Source: Rusavskia elegans | Taxonomy: Eukaryota; Ascomycota; Lecanoromycetes; Teloschistales; Teloschistaceae | Assembly (NCBI GenBank): GCA_011316305.1 | Contig: SAUG01000127.1 | Coordinates: 1-64,000, forward strand | Length of the DNA: 64,000 nt | Direction of reading: 5' to 3' | In this document: in pieces, positions 49,494 through 60,427 of the stretch | How positions within the stretch are numbered: the first letter of the stretch is position 1 | Layout of the letters: every line of letters starts with the position of its first letter | Notes under the pieces: generated by a model | Told to the model about the DNA's origin: nothing | Seen by the model: the letters and a program-made list of their open reading frames with translations, nothing else | Database searches by the model: none | Made by a program: the position numbers and the translations under genes

Positions 49494-51015
49494 GATATCG
49501 AATTTTTCAAGCCCCAGATCGAGGGATTTTGCACGTCCGTTCCTGCAATGTCCTAGATTCCGCTTCTGAAAGATTATCTTGTTGCAATTCCTTCGCGATG
49601 TGGTGAACCATTGGCGACCTAGACGGTAGTCATGCAATGCCGCACTATTTTTCAACATTCATGGTCCGACTTTCGTGATTAGCGATCTTCTATGCCAGCA
49701 TCGAAGGCAATGCGCAAGCAAAAATTCACTCAGTAGGTACTTATACTTACAATACAGTCAAGCGGCGCTATTTGGATTTATGGAAGTCCTTGCATTCATC
49801 CAGGGTCGCCATTCACACCAAATTATCCAATGTCGCAGATTGCTCATCCCATCCATTCACGGCAGCTTTGCCATGCTTCGTGATAGGATACTCACCTCTT
49901 TTCGACTCATCAAGCATGCTGCTGTTTTCGAGGATCTCCCCGTGTGTGCGTGGCGCATAGGCGAAGTGACGGAGAGCCGTGAGCTTGAACCGTCCCAGCA
50001 TTGGACAAGGGCTGTTTTGCATGGTCAAGATTCGAAGGTAGGTTTCTATCACTCGGTAGATATAGGGACCAGTAAAGTGAAACCATAATTTATCCGGTTA
50101 GACCGTGAGGTTGGACTGAAGGACGACAATCGACTGAGAAAACCTAGTGCTCGAGGCAAGATAATTAAGTCGGTCAAATCCAAGCAGCAGCAAGGCAATT
50201 ACGACCTTCCAAGACAGATCGGGACCCTGTCAATTGGGGGTGGCCGAAATATGCTGTTCTATGGGATATCCAAACCTGAATTTCTTCTTTGCTCCTTCAT
50301 CCACATCGAGCATAAGAGAAGGGTTTTATCTAATCCTGTTGTGGAATGTAAGAAATATAGACAGCTCTGTCTGATGTGTGTGATCGTGAGACACCGATTA
50401 TAAGGAGGCATCTGAGTAACTGCGAGTTGGACTCTACTGAGGTGCATGTCAGTACTGTGCCGAGCAAGGCTTTCCCGCAGGACGAGCATACATACGTCCC
50501 CGACGCCAGCTACTTTTCAGCCTGAGGCGCGGTTTATGGGGTTGTCGAGGAGTATTTTCTGGTTCGGGGGCCTGATAGTAATTTAATCCTATTTAAGATC
50601 TTTGCCATTGAATGGGACACGCGACAGGATCGATCTCGAAGGTCTACGGACTTCAGCCCCGTGTCCTATAAGTCAGGACTACTCGGGAATTCCTCGATAG
50701 GCGCCGGTGAGTATAGAGGTCTCATTTAAGCGGCAAATACTATCAAAAAGCTAAAAGCAAGAGAGTGTAATAGTAGTAGCTTCGGAACATGAATACAAAT
50801 CGCATGAAGGGTCAAACGATCTTGCATACGAGTAGCAAGTCTTTAATGGATGAAAAGAAAGCGGTGCTGTCTATGGTCCTCATCCTTGAATTGCCTCGCT
50901 TCATGATCTACTTTACATGGATGAGGTGAAATGACACAGACTTCTGAGGTCTGATGTCAATGCCGTTCCCAGAATGATTGAAAACATATGAAGTAGTCGG
51001 TCTGTGATATACCAT
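49494..51015. other. Intergenic, no gene seen
   Basis: Normal composition with short open frames that lack domains and splice logic. The longest (49,675-50,088, +) has no recognisable family. Nothing else supported. Confidence 0.5.
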
Positions 51016-51915
51016 TCATCCCTGATCCGGAACTCTCAGCACTGAAAGGGGCTGCAGTACATTATGGTCGTCCAAGGTGATATTGCACCTTGCATTCTCC
51101 AGCTCTATTGTTGGGATCCGTCCCAGGCTCATGGTGGATTCAGCGTGTATCATCTTGACAAGGTTTTTATTCGTATACAACTCGCCGTTTTGGGTCTCCT
51201 CTACCACCACCCGAAGAGCTTGTATCAGCGCAGGAGTAATCGATTTCGGCGGCAATAATGGTGGCCTCCTTTTGTAGGATAGATGCAGCGATGTATAAAG
51301 CTGCTCGAAGACACTGTGCATCGATAGTCAGTATACAATGTATATCCTGACGAAGTGCCATTGCCCGATTCTGGTCTCTGTTAACAATGTCAGGGTGCAA
51401 GAACCAATGAGGCATGCTGAACTAGCAGCTGCAGACCACAGCCGTCAGTGACCTGCATCTCTAATCGGTTTTCACCCGTCGAATATCCACATGACACGAA
51501 CGACTGTCATGCGCAATACCTTGTCAAATTCCTCCCACACGATCTCGTCCCGGGACTTTCGCCTGTTTAGATCCTTCTTGAAGCGATAATCTCCAACGTC
51601 GATGAGTCCAGCATAGTAGACGATGAGCAGGTCACCAGGGCTATCGTGAGCGGTAGAAAAGTTTGAGACGTTGAATAACACCTGGAGTTCCAAAGATTTC
51701 TTGGCATTCAAGCAGACAGTCGTAGTAGGTTATCCGCAGATATCTTCGAAGGTGGAGCGGGGCTGCAGGACGTGATTGTGATCATGGGCGTGGTGGTCAG
51801 GTTCGTTGACCCAGCATATCAGCAAGGCTTGACGCCGATCGCGAAAGTAATATTTTCGAATCTCGCTCCATTGTTTCTTCACTTGATCCGAGGTTTGGTG
51901 AGATTGACAAGGCAA
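51016..51915 (-). pseudogene. Decayed caspase-like (peptidase C14) gene
   Basis: Successive minus-strand frames give the parts of a fungal caspase-fold protein in order. From about 51,890 comes QWSEIRKYYFRDRRQALLIC, the usual N-terminal opening. Then, after a TAA stop near 51,733, comes a DLLIVYYAG strand (about 51,600-51,640), a further stop after IFDG near 51,480, and the C-terminal PPKSITPALIQAL helix and ARCNITL strand (about 51,040-51,260). In active members the strand continues YYAGHG, with the catalytic His, and a later strand ends DCC, with the catalytic Cys. Here these read YYAGLI and DG-stop, so both catalytic positions are gone. With several frame breaks this is a relic. Intact relatives are metacaspase-like proteases, often in fungal cell-death or incompatibility architectures. 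Confidence 0.68.
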
Positions 51916-52948
51916 TTCTCAGATGATAGGGATGGGAGATATCGTCTTCCCATAGCGGCAGGCAAGGTCTTACTGTTCCTTGATTCCTGGTATTATGTTG
52001 AGACCAAAAACAGGCCATCGTCGAGACGTCTCAAGGCAAGACAGAGGCTACCTAAATGCAACCTTGTATATGGCTAAGACTGGACATCGGAATTCCATGC
52101 TATGTCAATGGCAATTGGTAAGACCAAGGGGAATCGGACATACGGCAGTTGAGATTGTCGGAGCAGATATATCATCATTCCAAACTTCACTCATACTTGT
52201 CATTTTTCTCGGATACCTGATCGGTCCAAATGGACTTACTCCAGAGGCTGTCTCTCTTTGTATGGCTGTTGCTCCGAAACCCCTAGCAAATTCTCCGAAA
52301 GGCTAAAATGTGAAGGGCTGAGCGGCCAAGACACTAGCACGCGACTAGTCTCTCGCTTAATCCTTAGTGTCGGCCGTCTCGGATCTTTCTCTCCTGCGAT
52401 CAATCATCCATAGTTATGGCCACCTAAGATCCTACGACCAGTGTGGGCCGGCCACCAGCTGACTGCTCATGCGAGACATTGATCTCTACTTCTAAACTTA
52501 TCTGCAAGACCCTGTTCCGAGCTGACAAGCCAGCCCGCTCATTTCGTTGGCCCCCACTGCGCCCGCCAGCAATAATTCTAATCTCTGCTCAGCTCGATGC
52601 GTTGGTTCCAATATGCAGCCACACAAGCATTCGTCCGACCCCATCGCTATCATCCATGTCCGCTCCCGCCCACAGCCTCGCTCCGTCGCAGCTGCTTCAC
52701 TGCAGCTCGCCAGCTTGTCTTCGTTCCACCGCTCATCTGTACTCCTCAGGCCGGATTATTGTTTCACCATAACTCAGCACCCACTACTATACCTCTATCA
52801 CTGCGCTCAAGCTGGCCCACGACCCCTCTGATCACGCCATGTATTCCAGCGCCATGAGCGCAAAACACTCATAACAGCAACCTCTCTCTCCCTACAACGC
52901 GCCGCCCTCAATTGGTGCATCACCACCCTCAACCAGGCCTTCTCGACC
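51916..52948. other. Intergenic, C-rich leader before the large membrane protein
   Basis: No gene supported. The last 450 bp are pyrimidine-rich on the plus strand (many CT and CCC runs), as is common in fungal 5' leaders and core promoters, and probably serve the gene at 52,949. Confidence 0.45.
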
Positions 52949-55857
52949 ATGAGCGCTCCTACAACAGCAAGATCCCCCGTCAGTCCACCCCTTCCCCACG
53001 AGACCTCCAATCTCTCCGACTACACCGTCGACTCCAACTCGACCTTCTTCGACACTCCTGCCGCCGCCCATACCCCCGGTTCGCCCGTATATCATCGCTC
53101 TGGCTACCGCCGAGTCGCTTCCTTCACGGACCAAGACACGGCATATCATGGCTCGGAAGACTCAAGACAGCCCAGCGCCAGCCTACAAGGACAGGGTCTT
53201 GGTATCAAGAACCTCAAACCCCTACCTTCCTCTTCGCCCGGGGACAGCAGCAACTTTGGCACCCCATCCTCCAACAACGCCCTGTTGTCACCTCCCTTGG
53301 CCCGCTCACCTCCACCGGTGCAATCGCAAACGAGCTACAGGCAGTTCGAAGATCCTATAAGAGAAGCAAGTGACGCTTGGCACAACAATGGTCCTGCTGC
53401 AGAACATCATCAGCCCTTCATCGCAGACTCGGAAACGGAAAGTCTACAGAAAACCACACACGCTCCGACCGTCCTGTCCTTCGAACCACAAGACCCTTCG
53501 TGCAAGACCAAGCGGAAACTGCACCATGGCAAAGGCAATTGGCTAGCCGTCTCGGTCTTGGCCCTGTCCGTCTATTCGACCCTGCTCTCCGGCCTTTGGC
53601 TGGGAGTCGCCATTGCAAAACCACGATTCGGCCACGGAATCACCAACACCGGCAGACTTCCCCCAGCGACAGCATCTTTGCTATCCGCTGCCATCGCCAA
53701 GAGTATCGAGCTCTCCTTTGTCACCGTTTTCGTCACCTTCCTCGGGCAAGTGCTGAGTCGACGGGCGTTGGTGAAGAAGTCAAGGGGCATCTCGATTGCG
53801 GAGATGTCATTTAGGTCATGGCTGATGCAGCCAGGGTCACTCATCACCCACTGGGAGACGGTCAGATATGCGGCTCTCACATTCTTGGGCTTGGTTTCGC
53901 TACTTGTCGCTCTCACGGCCATGTTCTATACCACTGCGTCGGATGCCCTGGTAGCACCCAAGCTGAAGATGGGTAAGAAGGCTACACCGTAGTATTCACA
54001 CAGCACGCTGAAGTTAACACAGGTCCCTTGGAGCAGAGAATGCTGCACGGAAAGGTGGCGTCGGACTTCGCAAGCAATCCATACGTGAGTGGTGTTTCGG
54101 AGCTCCTTACCCCAATCCCGCATGGCTCTGGAGTTGTCTCTCGCCTGCTAGGCAATCGAGACCTCGATTGACACGTCGATCGGATGTCCTGCCAGGCCAT
54201 GGTCAGACCTACTATGGTCAATTACATTCAAACTCCCGTCACACTTCTATTGCAGGCAAGCTGACTCCGAAATCTACTGCAGATCAAAAGCCAGTGCAAA
54301 ACGCCCATATCGGTTGAGGCAGATCCCCTCTATTCCGGCTCAACGTGCATAGCCATTGAACACAATGGGCAGGCATACCACAACTACATGCAATATTTAT
54401 CCAATTGGACTAGCAGTAGGGCAAGGGGAACTGGATCCGACCAGCTATCCCAGCGTCCTATCCCTCTTGGTATGCTTTACGACAACACTACGATCGAGGG
54501 CAGCTGGATTCACTTGGAAAATATGACTGAGATTTCGCAGAAGTACAGTCTGGACGACCATAAAAGGATTGTGATGAATGTCACCATGGCCATGCCACAC
54601 GCTGGGGTCTTTGCTGCCACCCGAGACCCTATCAACAACATCATGCAGCCGCAGGATCTGAATGGTCTCGGAGAGTACCTTATACAGGCTTCCGTCCCTT
54701 CACCAGTGACCAACGTCCTTTGCGCCACTGTACGAAAAGAAGAATTGGCACCGATGGTCTACACTGATTGGCCTGGGAGTAACGGCACAGCATCAAATCT
54801 TACAGGATGGCCAAATGACTTTGGTATTCCTCTTTGGCCCAGCTATTTGAACAGCACACCCGTTGACGATCTGTTTGGGTTTGGAGAAAAGTATAACCGG
54901 AGGCACCCCGTATTCTCCAGATACCCGATTGCCTTTAATACAATCGTCAATCACACGGGCTGGTACACGGATTCGATCTATATCCTGGCTGCTTCGGCGA
55001 CTGGAGATTTTACCATGTGCTCGTTGAAGGCGTCCTTGACGACCAATTGCTCTACCAAATACCACGCCAGCCTCAGTGGGGGTTCGATGAGTGCGCACTG
55101 CGAAGATCCCAGGGACAGCCTTGCATATGGCAGATCCTATGACAACGCCACGGATGGTGTCATCAAGAAGGACTGGGCAGCTGTTGCGACGGAATGGGCG
55201 TTGGCATTGAGCTTGAATGCCGGCATCTCCGATGGTGCCGCCAGCAACGCGCGTCTTCTGTCCCAACTGATACCCACATCCCAGGCATTGGATCCGTCTC
55301 TCCCCTCCATCGCCGAAGCTCTCGCAGTGCTATCGGGGAACACTCTGCTTCTTAGCTCCATTGATACTCCCTTCATCCACTTTTGGAACTACTCCACGAC
55401 GGTGTCTTATCTCGCAGAACCACAGTATCAAGCGTTTCGGGCGACGCTGCGAACTACAGATTATGCATCGGGGGGGACGCAAAGATGGCAGGGCATCTTC
55501 CACGTTGTCCTGTTCCTAACATTCGCCACCAACGTATTCTGCTTGATCTATTTTCTCCTCCGGCATGGCCTCGTCACCGACTTCATCGAACCTCAAAACT
55601 TGTTTGCTCTATCCCTCAATTCACCCCCTAGTCAGGCTTTGGATGGCGCGTGCGGCGGCGGGCCGGAAGGAGACCAGCTGATCATGAACTGGCATGTTAA
55701 GATGGACCACGAACGGGAACACTTCTACATCCAGAGCGGGACAGGCCCGCCCTCAGTCACTCGCCGGCCAACAAGACCCCATGACTTCGAGATGGATACC
55801 AGTCCCATAGTCAACATCTATAACAAGCTGTCGAGTCGACACTCGAGTATCCTGTAG
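52949..55857 (+). CDS. Large glycosylated membrane protein, unknown function
   Basis: Three exons (52,949-53,972; 54,023-54,084; 54,283-55,857) with introns of 50 and 198 nt give 886 aa. Residues 1-195 are Ser/Pro-rich, cytoplasmic and probably disordered. Hydrophobic helices lie at about 200-225 (NWLAVSVLALSVYSTLLSGLWL), 250-275 and 305-330. A large domain of about 400 residues then has many N-glycosylation sequons (NTT, NMT, NVT, NLT, NHT, NYS) and repeated Cys, consistent with an extracellular location. A last helix (GIFHVVLFLTFATNVFCLIY) precedes a cytoplasmic tail. The family appears in many filamentous ascomycetes without known function. The second intron is long for this genome but its removal restores SNPY-IKSQCKTPIS in frame, with a CTGAC branch site near the acceptor. 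Confidence 0.75.
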
Positions 55858-56300
55858 AACGGCAAACGACAGACAACGATATATGAAGCAGGTTTTAATA
55901 GAGGTGTAATGTATATTTCTTGGAATGTAACGGTAGCATAACGGCCGATAGAATAATTCGTTAAAAAATGGCACAAGCGTTTTGTGGCTTGGGTGGCCTT
56001 GCAATTCTACCAACAGAACCATGTCGGTGGATCGCACGGGATGGATCCTCTTGCGTGCAACACTATCTGCTCCAAGTTGAGTTTGTCATGCATGCGCATG
56101 CTTCTTAGTCCAATGTTGTCTCCTATTTCCAGACGACACGGATATGTATCTCTGTAAAGTCCGGCACTTCTGTTTGACGTCACGTTCATATTCCCTTTCA
56201 ACGTGATGATAATATTCAATCAATCTCCCTCATCATCAGTCTATTGGTTAGCGAATCTCTCTTTATCCTCTTCGCAACTTCACCGGATCCCATCAAGAGT
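55858..56300. other. Intergenic, no feature seen
   Basis: 3' flank of the large membrane protein gene and 5' flank of the reductase relic. An ATAATATTC/AT-rich stretch near 56,205-56,215 could be promoter-like, but nothing specific is supported. Confidence 0.4.
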
Positions 56301-56840
56301 ATGTCCAGCGAACAAGACCGAAACCCAAATCCCCCGAAGGTTGGGTATCCCACACCAACCCCCAAAATCATATCTGCCCTGGGTCGCCATCGCATCCTCG
56401 CGCCGAACGCAGGGGTAAGGGTGAGTCCGATATATCTAGGAGCGATAATATTCGGGGACAAGTGGAAACAGTTTATGGGGGAGTATAGCAAAGAGGCGGC
56501 GTTCGAGAGGTTAGATTACTTCTATGATATAGGTGGCAATTTGATTGATACGTAGGCTATCGCTTCCATTCTTTGCTTATTTGCTCGACCACTCTATCAT
56601 GCCTCTTTTCTTCTTGGACTTCACCGTTGCATTGAGCGATTCAAGGAAGTCGCGGTTGTACACGTAGGAAGCGATCGATATCGCCGTGTCCTGATGAATG
56701 TCTACACTGCGGCGAAATGTACGTTGAGCCCCCATGCTAATTAAATCAATAGAGCATAAAACTATCAAAACGAACAGTCCGAACAATGGCTCGACGAATG
56801 GATGGAAGTTCAGGGTTTGAGCCGGGGTGGTGGGACCGCA
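56301..56840 (+). pseudogene. Truncated aldo/keto reductase gene
   Basis: The first exon (56,301-56,551) encodes the start of an aryl-alcohol/norsolorinic acid reductase-type aldo/keto reductase: LGRHRILAPNAGVRVSP, LGAIIFGDKWK and DYFYDIGGNLIDT, the last containing the family Asp. After an unusually long intron-like gap (56,552-56,752, GTAGGC...CAATAG) the frame resumes with T-A-stop-NYQNEQSEQWLDEW, the expected continuation including the catalytic-Tyr region, but with a TAA at 56,757-56,759. The sequence stops making sense after about 56,840. Some 250 residues of the usual 350-380 are missing, including the substrate and NADPH 2'-phosphate sites. It is a dead fragment. The TAA could stem from CAA by a RIP-type change. 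Confidence 0.7.
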
Positions 56841-57865
56841 AATGTAGGTATCTGGAGTGGCGATGATTTGTCAAGGTAATCTCCAATCTATCTGTAGAGT
56901 CGTAGCAACCACCACATTGCATTGTCGCTTGCCTTCAGTGGGTGTTCACGAGTCATGTGCGGAGTTGTGTCAGGCCAACTACAAGCTGTTGCTCGTCGGC
57001 CCCTTTTCCGCCCGACGTCGAAATAGGGGTATCGAGATGTATCCATAGCTTCGGGCAAGTTCGGCTCGGATCGACGGACCGCATAGGATTATCGGTGGTA
57101 TGATTTAGCTTTCTGTATTTTCTCTGTTCAAGCAAGTGCCTGAAGGATAAATTAATGAGGAGACAATCCTACTGTCCCATCATCTTTCCCATCATTATTC
57201 GCCCCCTCCACCCAAGGTCATTATATTAGACCTCTCATTACTCATTCATTCAATTCCAACACTTGCCCAGGCAATATGCTCTCTGCTCTGACCCTCTTCA
57301 CTTTGCCACCCGGATGTCTTGTGATGCAAGAGACTATCAATGTCCCACCTGTGTTGTTACGTCGAAATCCAATCGCTGTGGAGACCGCACAGCAATCGAT
57401 ACCTCGATGTGGAATGTTATTTTAGCGATTGCCTTGACATGACTCCCTTCTACTGGTAGGGTCGCCGTTTTCAGGGGTTCCCCTTCACCTACACGCAACA
57501 CCCGTCACCAACACAGGAAACAGCTTTCTTCGAGAACGTAGGAATCCAGCCTTTATTTCCCAGTAGCTAAATCAAACCACACTCCCACTACGACAACCCA
57601 CCCAACCCCAACTCTCTTCTCCCTCTCGCCAGCTAAGTCGGCACGACCGCCGGCGGCGCCCTCGCCCACGATGCTTTCGCCCACGCGGATCATACCCCCC
57701 TCGTCTTTGGAACTCGCCGTGCCCAGTCCTCCATACTAATTGGCACGGGTGTAGCCTCCCAGGCGGTGTCGGGACAGCCCGGCTGGGGGCTTATTAATTC
57801 TTCGTTAGTACCCTGAAACTCTCCTATCATCCTGCTTCCTATTATTGTTAGCTTGGACCTTTTAC
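56841..57865. other. Intergenic, no gene seen
   Basis: Normal composition without a supported frame. From about 57,190 it is pyrimidine-rich on the plus strand, and an inverted overlap of GCGGATCAT-like words near 57,650-57,690 is not significant. Confidence 0.45.
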
Positions 57866-58403
57866 ATGTCTGCCGCACCCTCTATAGTCCTTGCATCGTG
57901 TCCACTCTCGCGCCTTCGTCGCCAACAACCTTGTATACAACCCATTCGACAACTCATCACCCTTGCAAATCCACTTGTTCTCATCTTATCATCACTAACA
58001 CACACACCCAACCATCTACATCAACTTCTCCAAAACCTCCATCTTCTACAGCTGCCAGCTCTACGACGCCACCGGCAACCCCGCAGTCGCAACAACATGC
58101 ACCATCCAAGTGACGGGCGTCAAGTACGGGAGCGGCGTCACCGTCTTACCGGATTTGGTTTACAACCCCGATCTATTGCCCGTGGGCCAGACGTTTAACT
58201 TCACTATCTTTGCACCGTGGGCATATCTGTCATGAATCACGCGAACGAGATCTACTATGATGCTGACATGGACGTTTTGGAATAGGTCTTCGTTCTCGGA
58301 ACTTGTTAGAGTGAATGTACAGGTGGTTTCGGCGGTTGTGCTGGGGGATTTGGTTGTGGTGAATTTTGATAATCATCGGTATAGAGCTTTGAGGAAGGTG
58401 TGA
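57866..58403 (+). pseudogene. Decayed small secreted protein gene
   Basis: A weak signal-like start (MSAAPSIVLASCP) at 57,866 is followed, after a frameshift near 57,920, by a frame reading AFVANNLVYNPFDNSS, then an in-frame TAA (about 57,986). It continues INFSKTSIFYSCQLYDATGN, TTCTIQVTGVKYGSGV and NFTIFAP. Removal of a 68-70-nt intron (donor GTGGGC about 58,218, acceptor GAATAG) continues it to SSFSELVRVNVQVV and a final VNFDNHRYR before the stop at 58,403. The beta-rich, Cys-containing chain without membrane helix is like small extracellular fungal proteins. The family is not named. Frameshift plus stop argue for a relic, although a different start and an extra intron cannot be excluded. 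Confidence 0.5.
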
Positions 58404-58585
58404 GGAGGTGGATTTGGGATTGGGGAGGTGATTGTTGTCGAATTATGGTTGTAGCACGAAGTCACGTGCAGAGACAATATAGGTTATAGGCTGTATATAG
58501 ATGGGATCCTAACAACGATCATACGGTATATTTCATCTACATCCTACTCTTATTGCCTATAATACTGGCTACACACTCGAGATGT

Positions 58586-59658
58586 CTAGTGATATGCATC
58601 CGACACGCCATTCAATGCCTGTTTGACCGCCACCTCGGTAAATTCATCCAAATCCTCCTTCGGCAGCCCGAGCTTCTCGTTATCGAGTCCCCTTGTCACA
58701 CTGTGATTCCCACTGCCATCAGGGAAGAAGTTCCTGGAGTACATCCCCATAACCAACCCAGCATAATCACCACTCCTCAACCTCGCCATTCCCTTCTCAT
58801 ACCTCTCCTTCGAACTCTCTTTGGTGATCGTCCAATCCTTGACATCTGTCTTCGTAACTCGCAGCACAGAATCCAACATATCCTTCTGGCTAACGACGAA
58901 AGAAGCCACATAGCAGAACCTATTGCCGAAATCCTCAAGACAAAACGATTCACGATCCGAGTCTTCCCTCGCAACCGGCAAACTCAGCAAACTCGCCACA
59001 CCCTCCCCGACCATGGGGAAAGTCGTCACAGAAATCGGCTGCGTCCCCTCATCGAAAAGAATGACTTCCTTTTTCTGGAAATCAAACCCGAACCGATCCG
59101 GCGATCCACCAAGAGAGAATTCATACCAAAATCCGCACACGAATCCAATCCACTTACTTACGCCCAACTTCTCAACCAGCTCCGTATACGCCTTCTTGTT
59201 CGCATTCCGGAGGATATCGTTAGCCAAAGCCTCATTGGCGCTATCGTACCCGAACTCATTGGGCAGGATCCATTGAACGCCTGCTTCGGCGGCGGCGTGG
59301 ATGAGTTTGGTTTGTTGGTCTGGAGGGGCGCGGACGCTCATGGTGATGATGAGGGCGTCTTGGCCGCGGAGGGCGGAGACGAGGGTGCTGGGGTCGGAGT
59401 AGTTGACTTTTTGGACGGTGATGCCGGAGGGCATTTGGGCGGTTCCGCCTTCGCGGGTGAGGGCTGTGACCTTATGCTTGCCGGTGGCGAGGAGGGATTG
59501 GACGATGAATTTGCCGCTGGTGCCGGTGGCCTGAGGTCTTGGTTAGCTTCTTGGTGTGGACTGGGGGTTTGGGGTGGATGATGTACGCCGACTATGGCTA
59601 TATTTTTGAGGCGGTTTGAGGAACCGGGCGGGAAGGTGGTGGAGGGTTGTTGGGCCAT
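58586..59658 (-). CDS. NmrA-like / isoflavone reductase-like NAD(P)-binding protein
   Basis: Two exons (59,658-59,587; 59,530-58,586) join in phase 0 across a 56-nt intron and give 338 aa. The join creates the dinucleotide-binding motif IAIVG-ATGTSGKFIVQSLL (GxxGxxG) at residues about 20-38. Next come VTALTRE (end of beta-2, with an Arg that may favour NADP), then DALIITMS, AAAEAGVQWILPNEFGYD, the YTELVEKLGVSKW helix with a Tyr/Lys pattern shifted from classical short-chain dehydrogenases, and a family-typical C-terminal substrate domain. Members are oxidoreductases of aromatic or phenolic metabolites, or redox-sensing regulators such as NmrA. The closer spacing to isoflavone reductase-like proteins favours a metabolic role, but the substrate is open. 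The frame on the opposite strand is a shadow. Confidence 0.87.
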
Positions 59659-60427
59659 GTTTGGGGTATAGAAGAGATGGGAATGTTATTGAGATATCAA
59701 GGTGGGATGTAGGTGATAGAAACGAGGGCAAGATTCTGATCTTCTGAATTGAACAAATATGGCTGCTCTTCCTTTGGATTTTTTTGCCTCTAACTGGATT
59801 TATGAAGAGACAGAGAGCGGATACATATCAATTTCTAAGCAGGTTGGGACGGCTTGATGTCAAACCTTACGGCCATTTGCATCATTAAGTCCGTCGGAGT
59901 CGATTATCTCCGGAGGTCTCGGCAACATCCGAACGGCTTAAAATAGACTGCAGGGTTCAGGGGCCCAGAGAGTTAAACGGCCACTATGACAAGAGGGTTG
60001 GAGAATCATAGGAAGTCTATCACATATTGTACTTAGGATGTGCTTTGCCTGGTATCGTTGGTCCCAGAGGTGAATGCTGCCGAGCGAAACCCCGTAAAGC
60101 CCATTACAGGGGCGGGCTCAACGACGCAATTGAGCCTTTGGAGAGATCTCAAGTGTAGCGGCTCCCCGATAGCCGGAAGAAAAAATTCTTAAATCATTCA
60201 AAAGCTTCTTCGGCTCATTCCAACTCTTTCGGACAGGCCCTTTCCTAGGTTGCCGTTCTCTATGGCTCTCGGATATTGCGTCTGCGCTTCATTATCGTAG
60301 ATTGCTCGCGAAAGGCCGAGAGAATGGTAATCCGAGGAATGGTTCTTGATCGACTTCAAGGATAATAGACGTAAGGTGTGCCGAATGGAGTTCTTATCCA
60401 GAAGAGCTGTGAATGCACTACCAGCCC
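59659..60427. other. Intergenic, no gene seen
   Basis: Region upstream of the NmrA-like gene and downstream of the CorA-like gene. Nothing recognised beyond normal intergenic sequence. Confidence 0.45.

Noticed and set aside
48879..49658. 259-codon minus-strand open frame
   Set aside because: Antisense to the Kp4-like gene, which has signal peptide and cysteine pattern.
58553..59581. 342-codon plus-strand open frame
   Set aside because: Antisense shadow of the NmrA-like gene, whose spliced product has a clear dinucleotide-binding motif.
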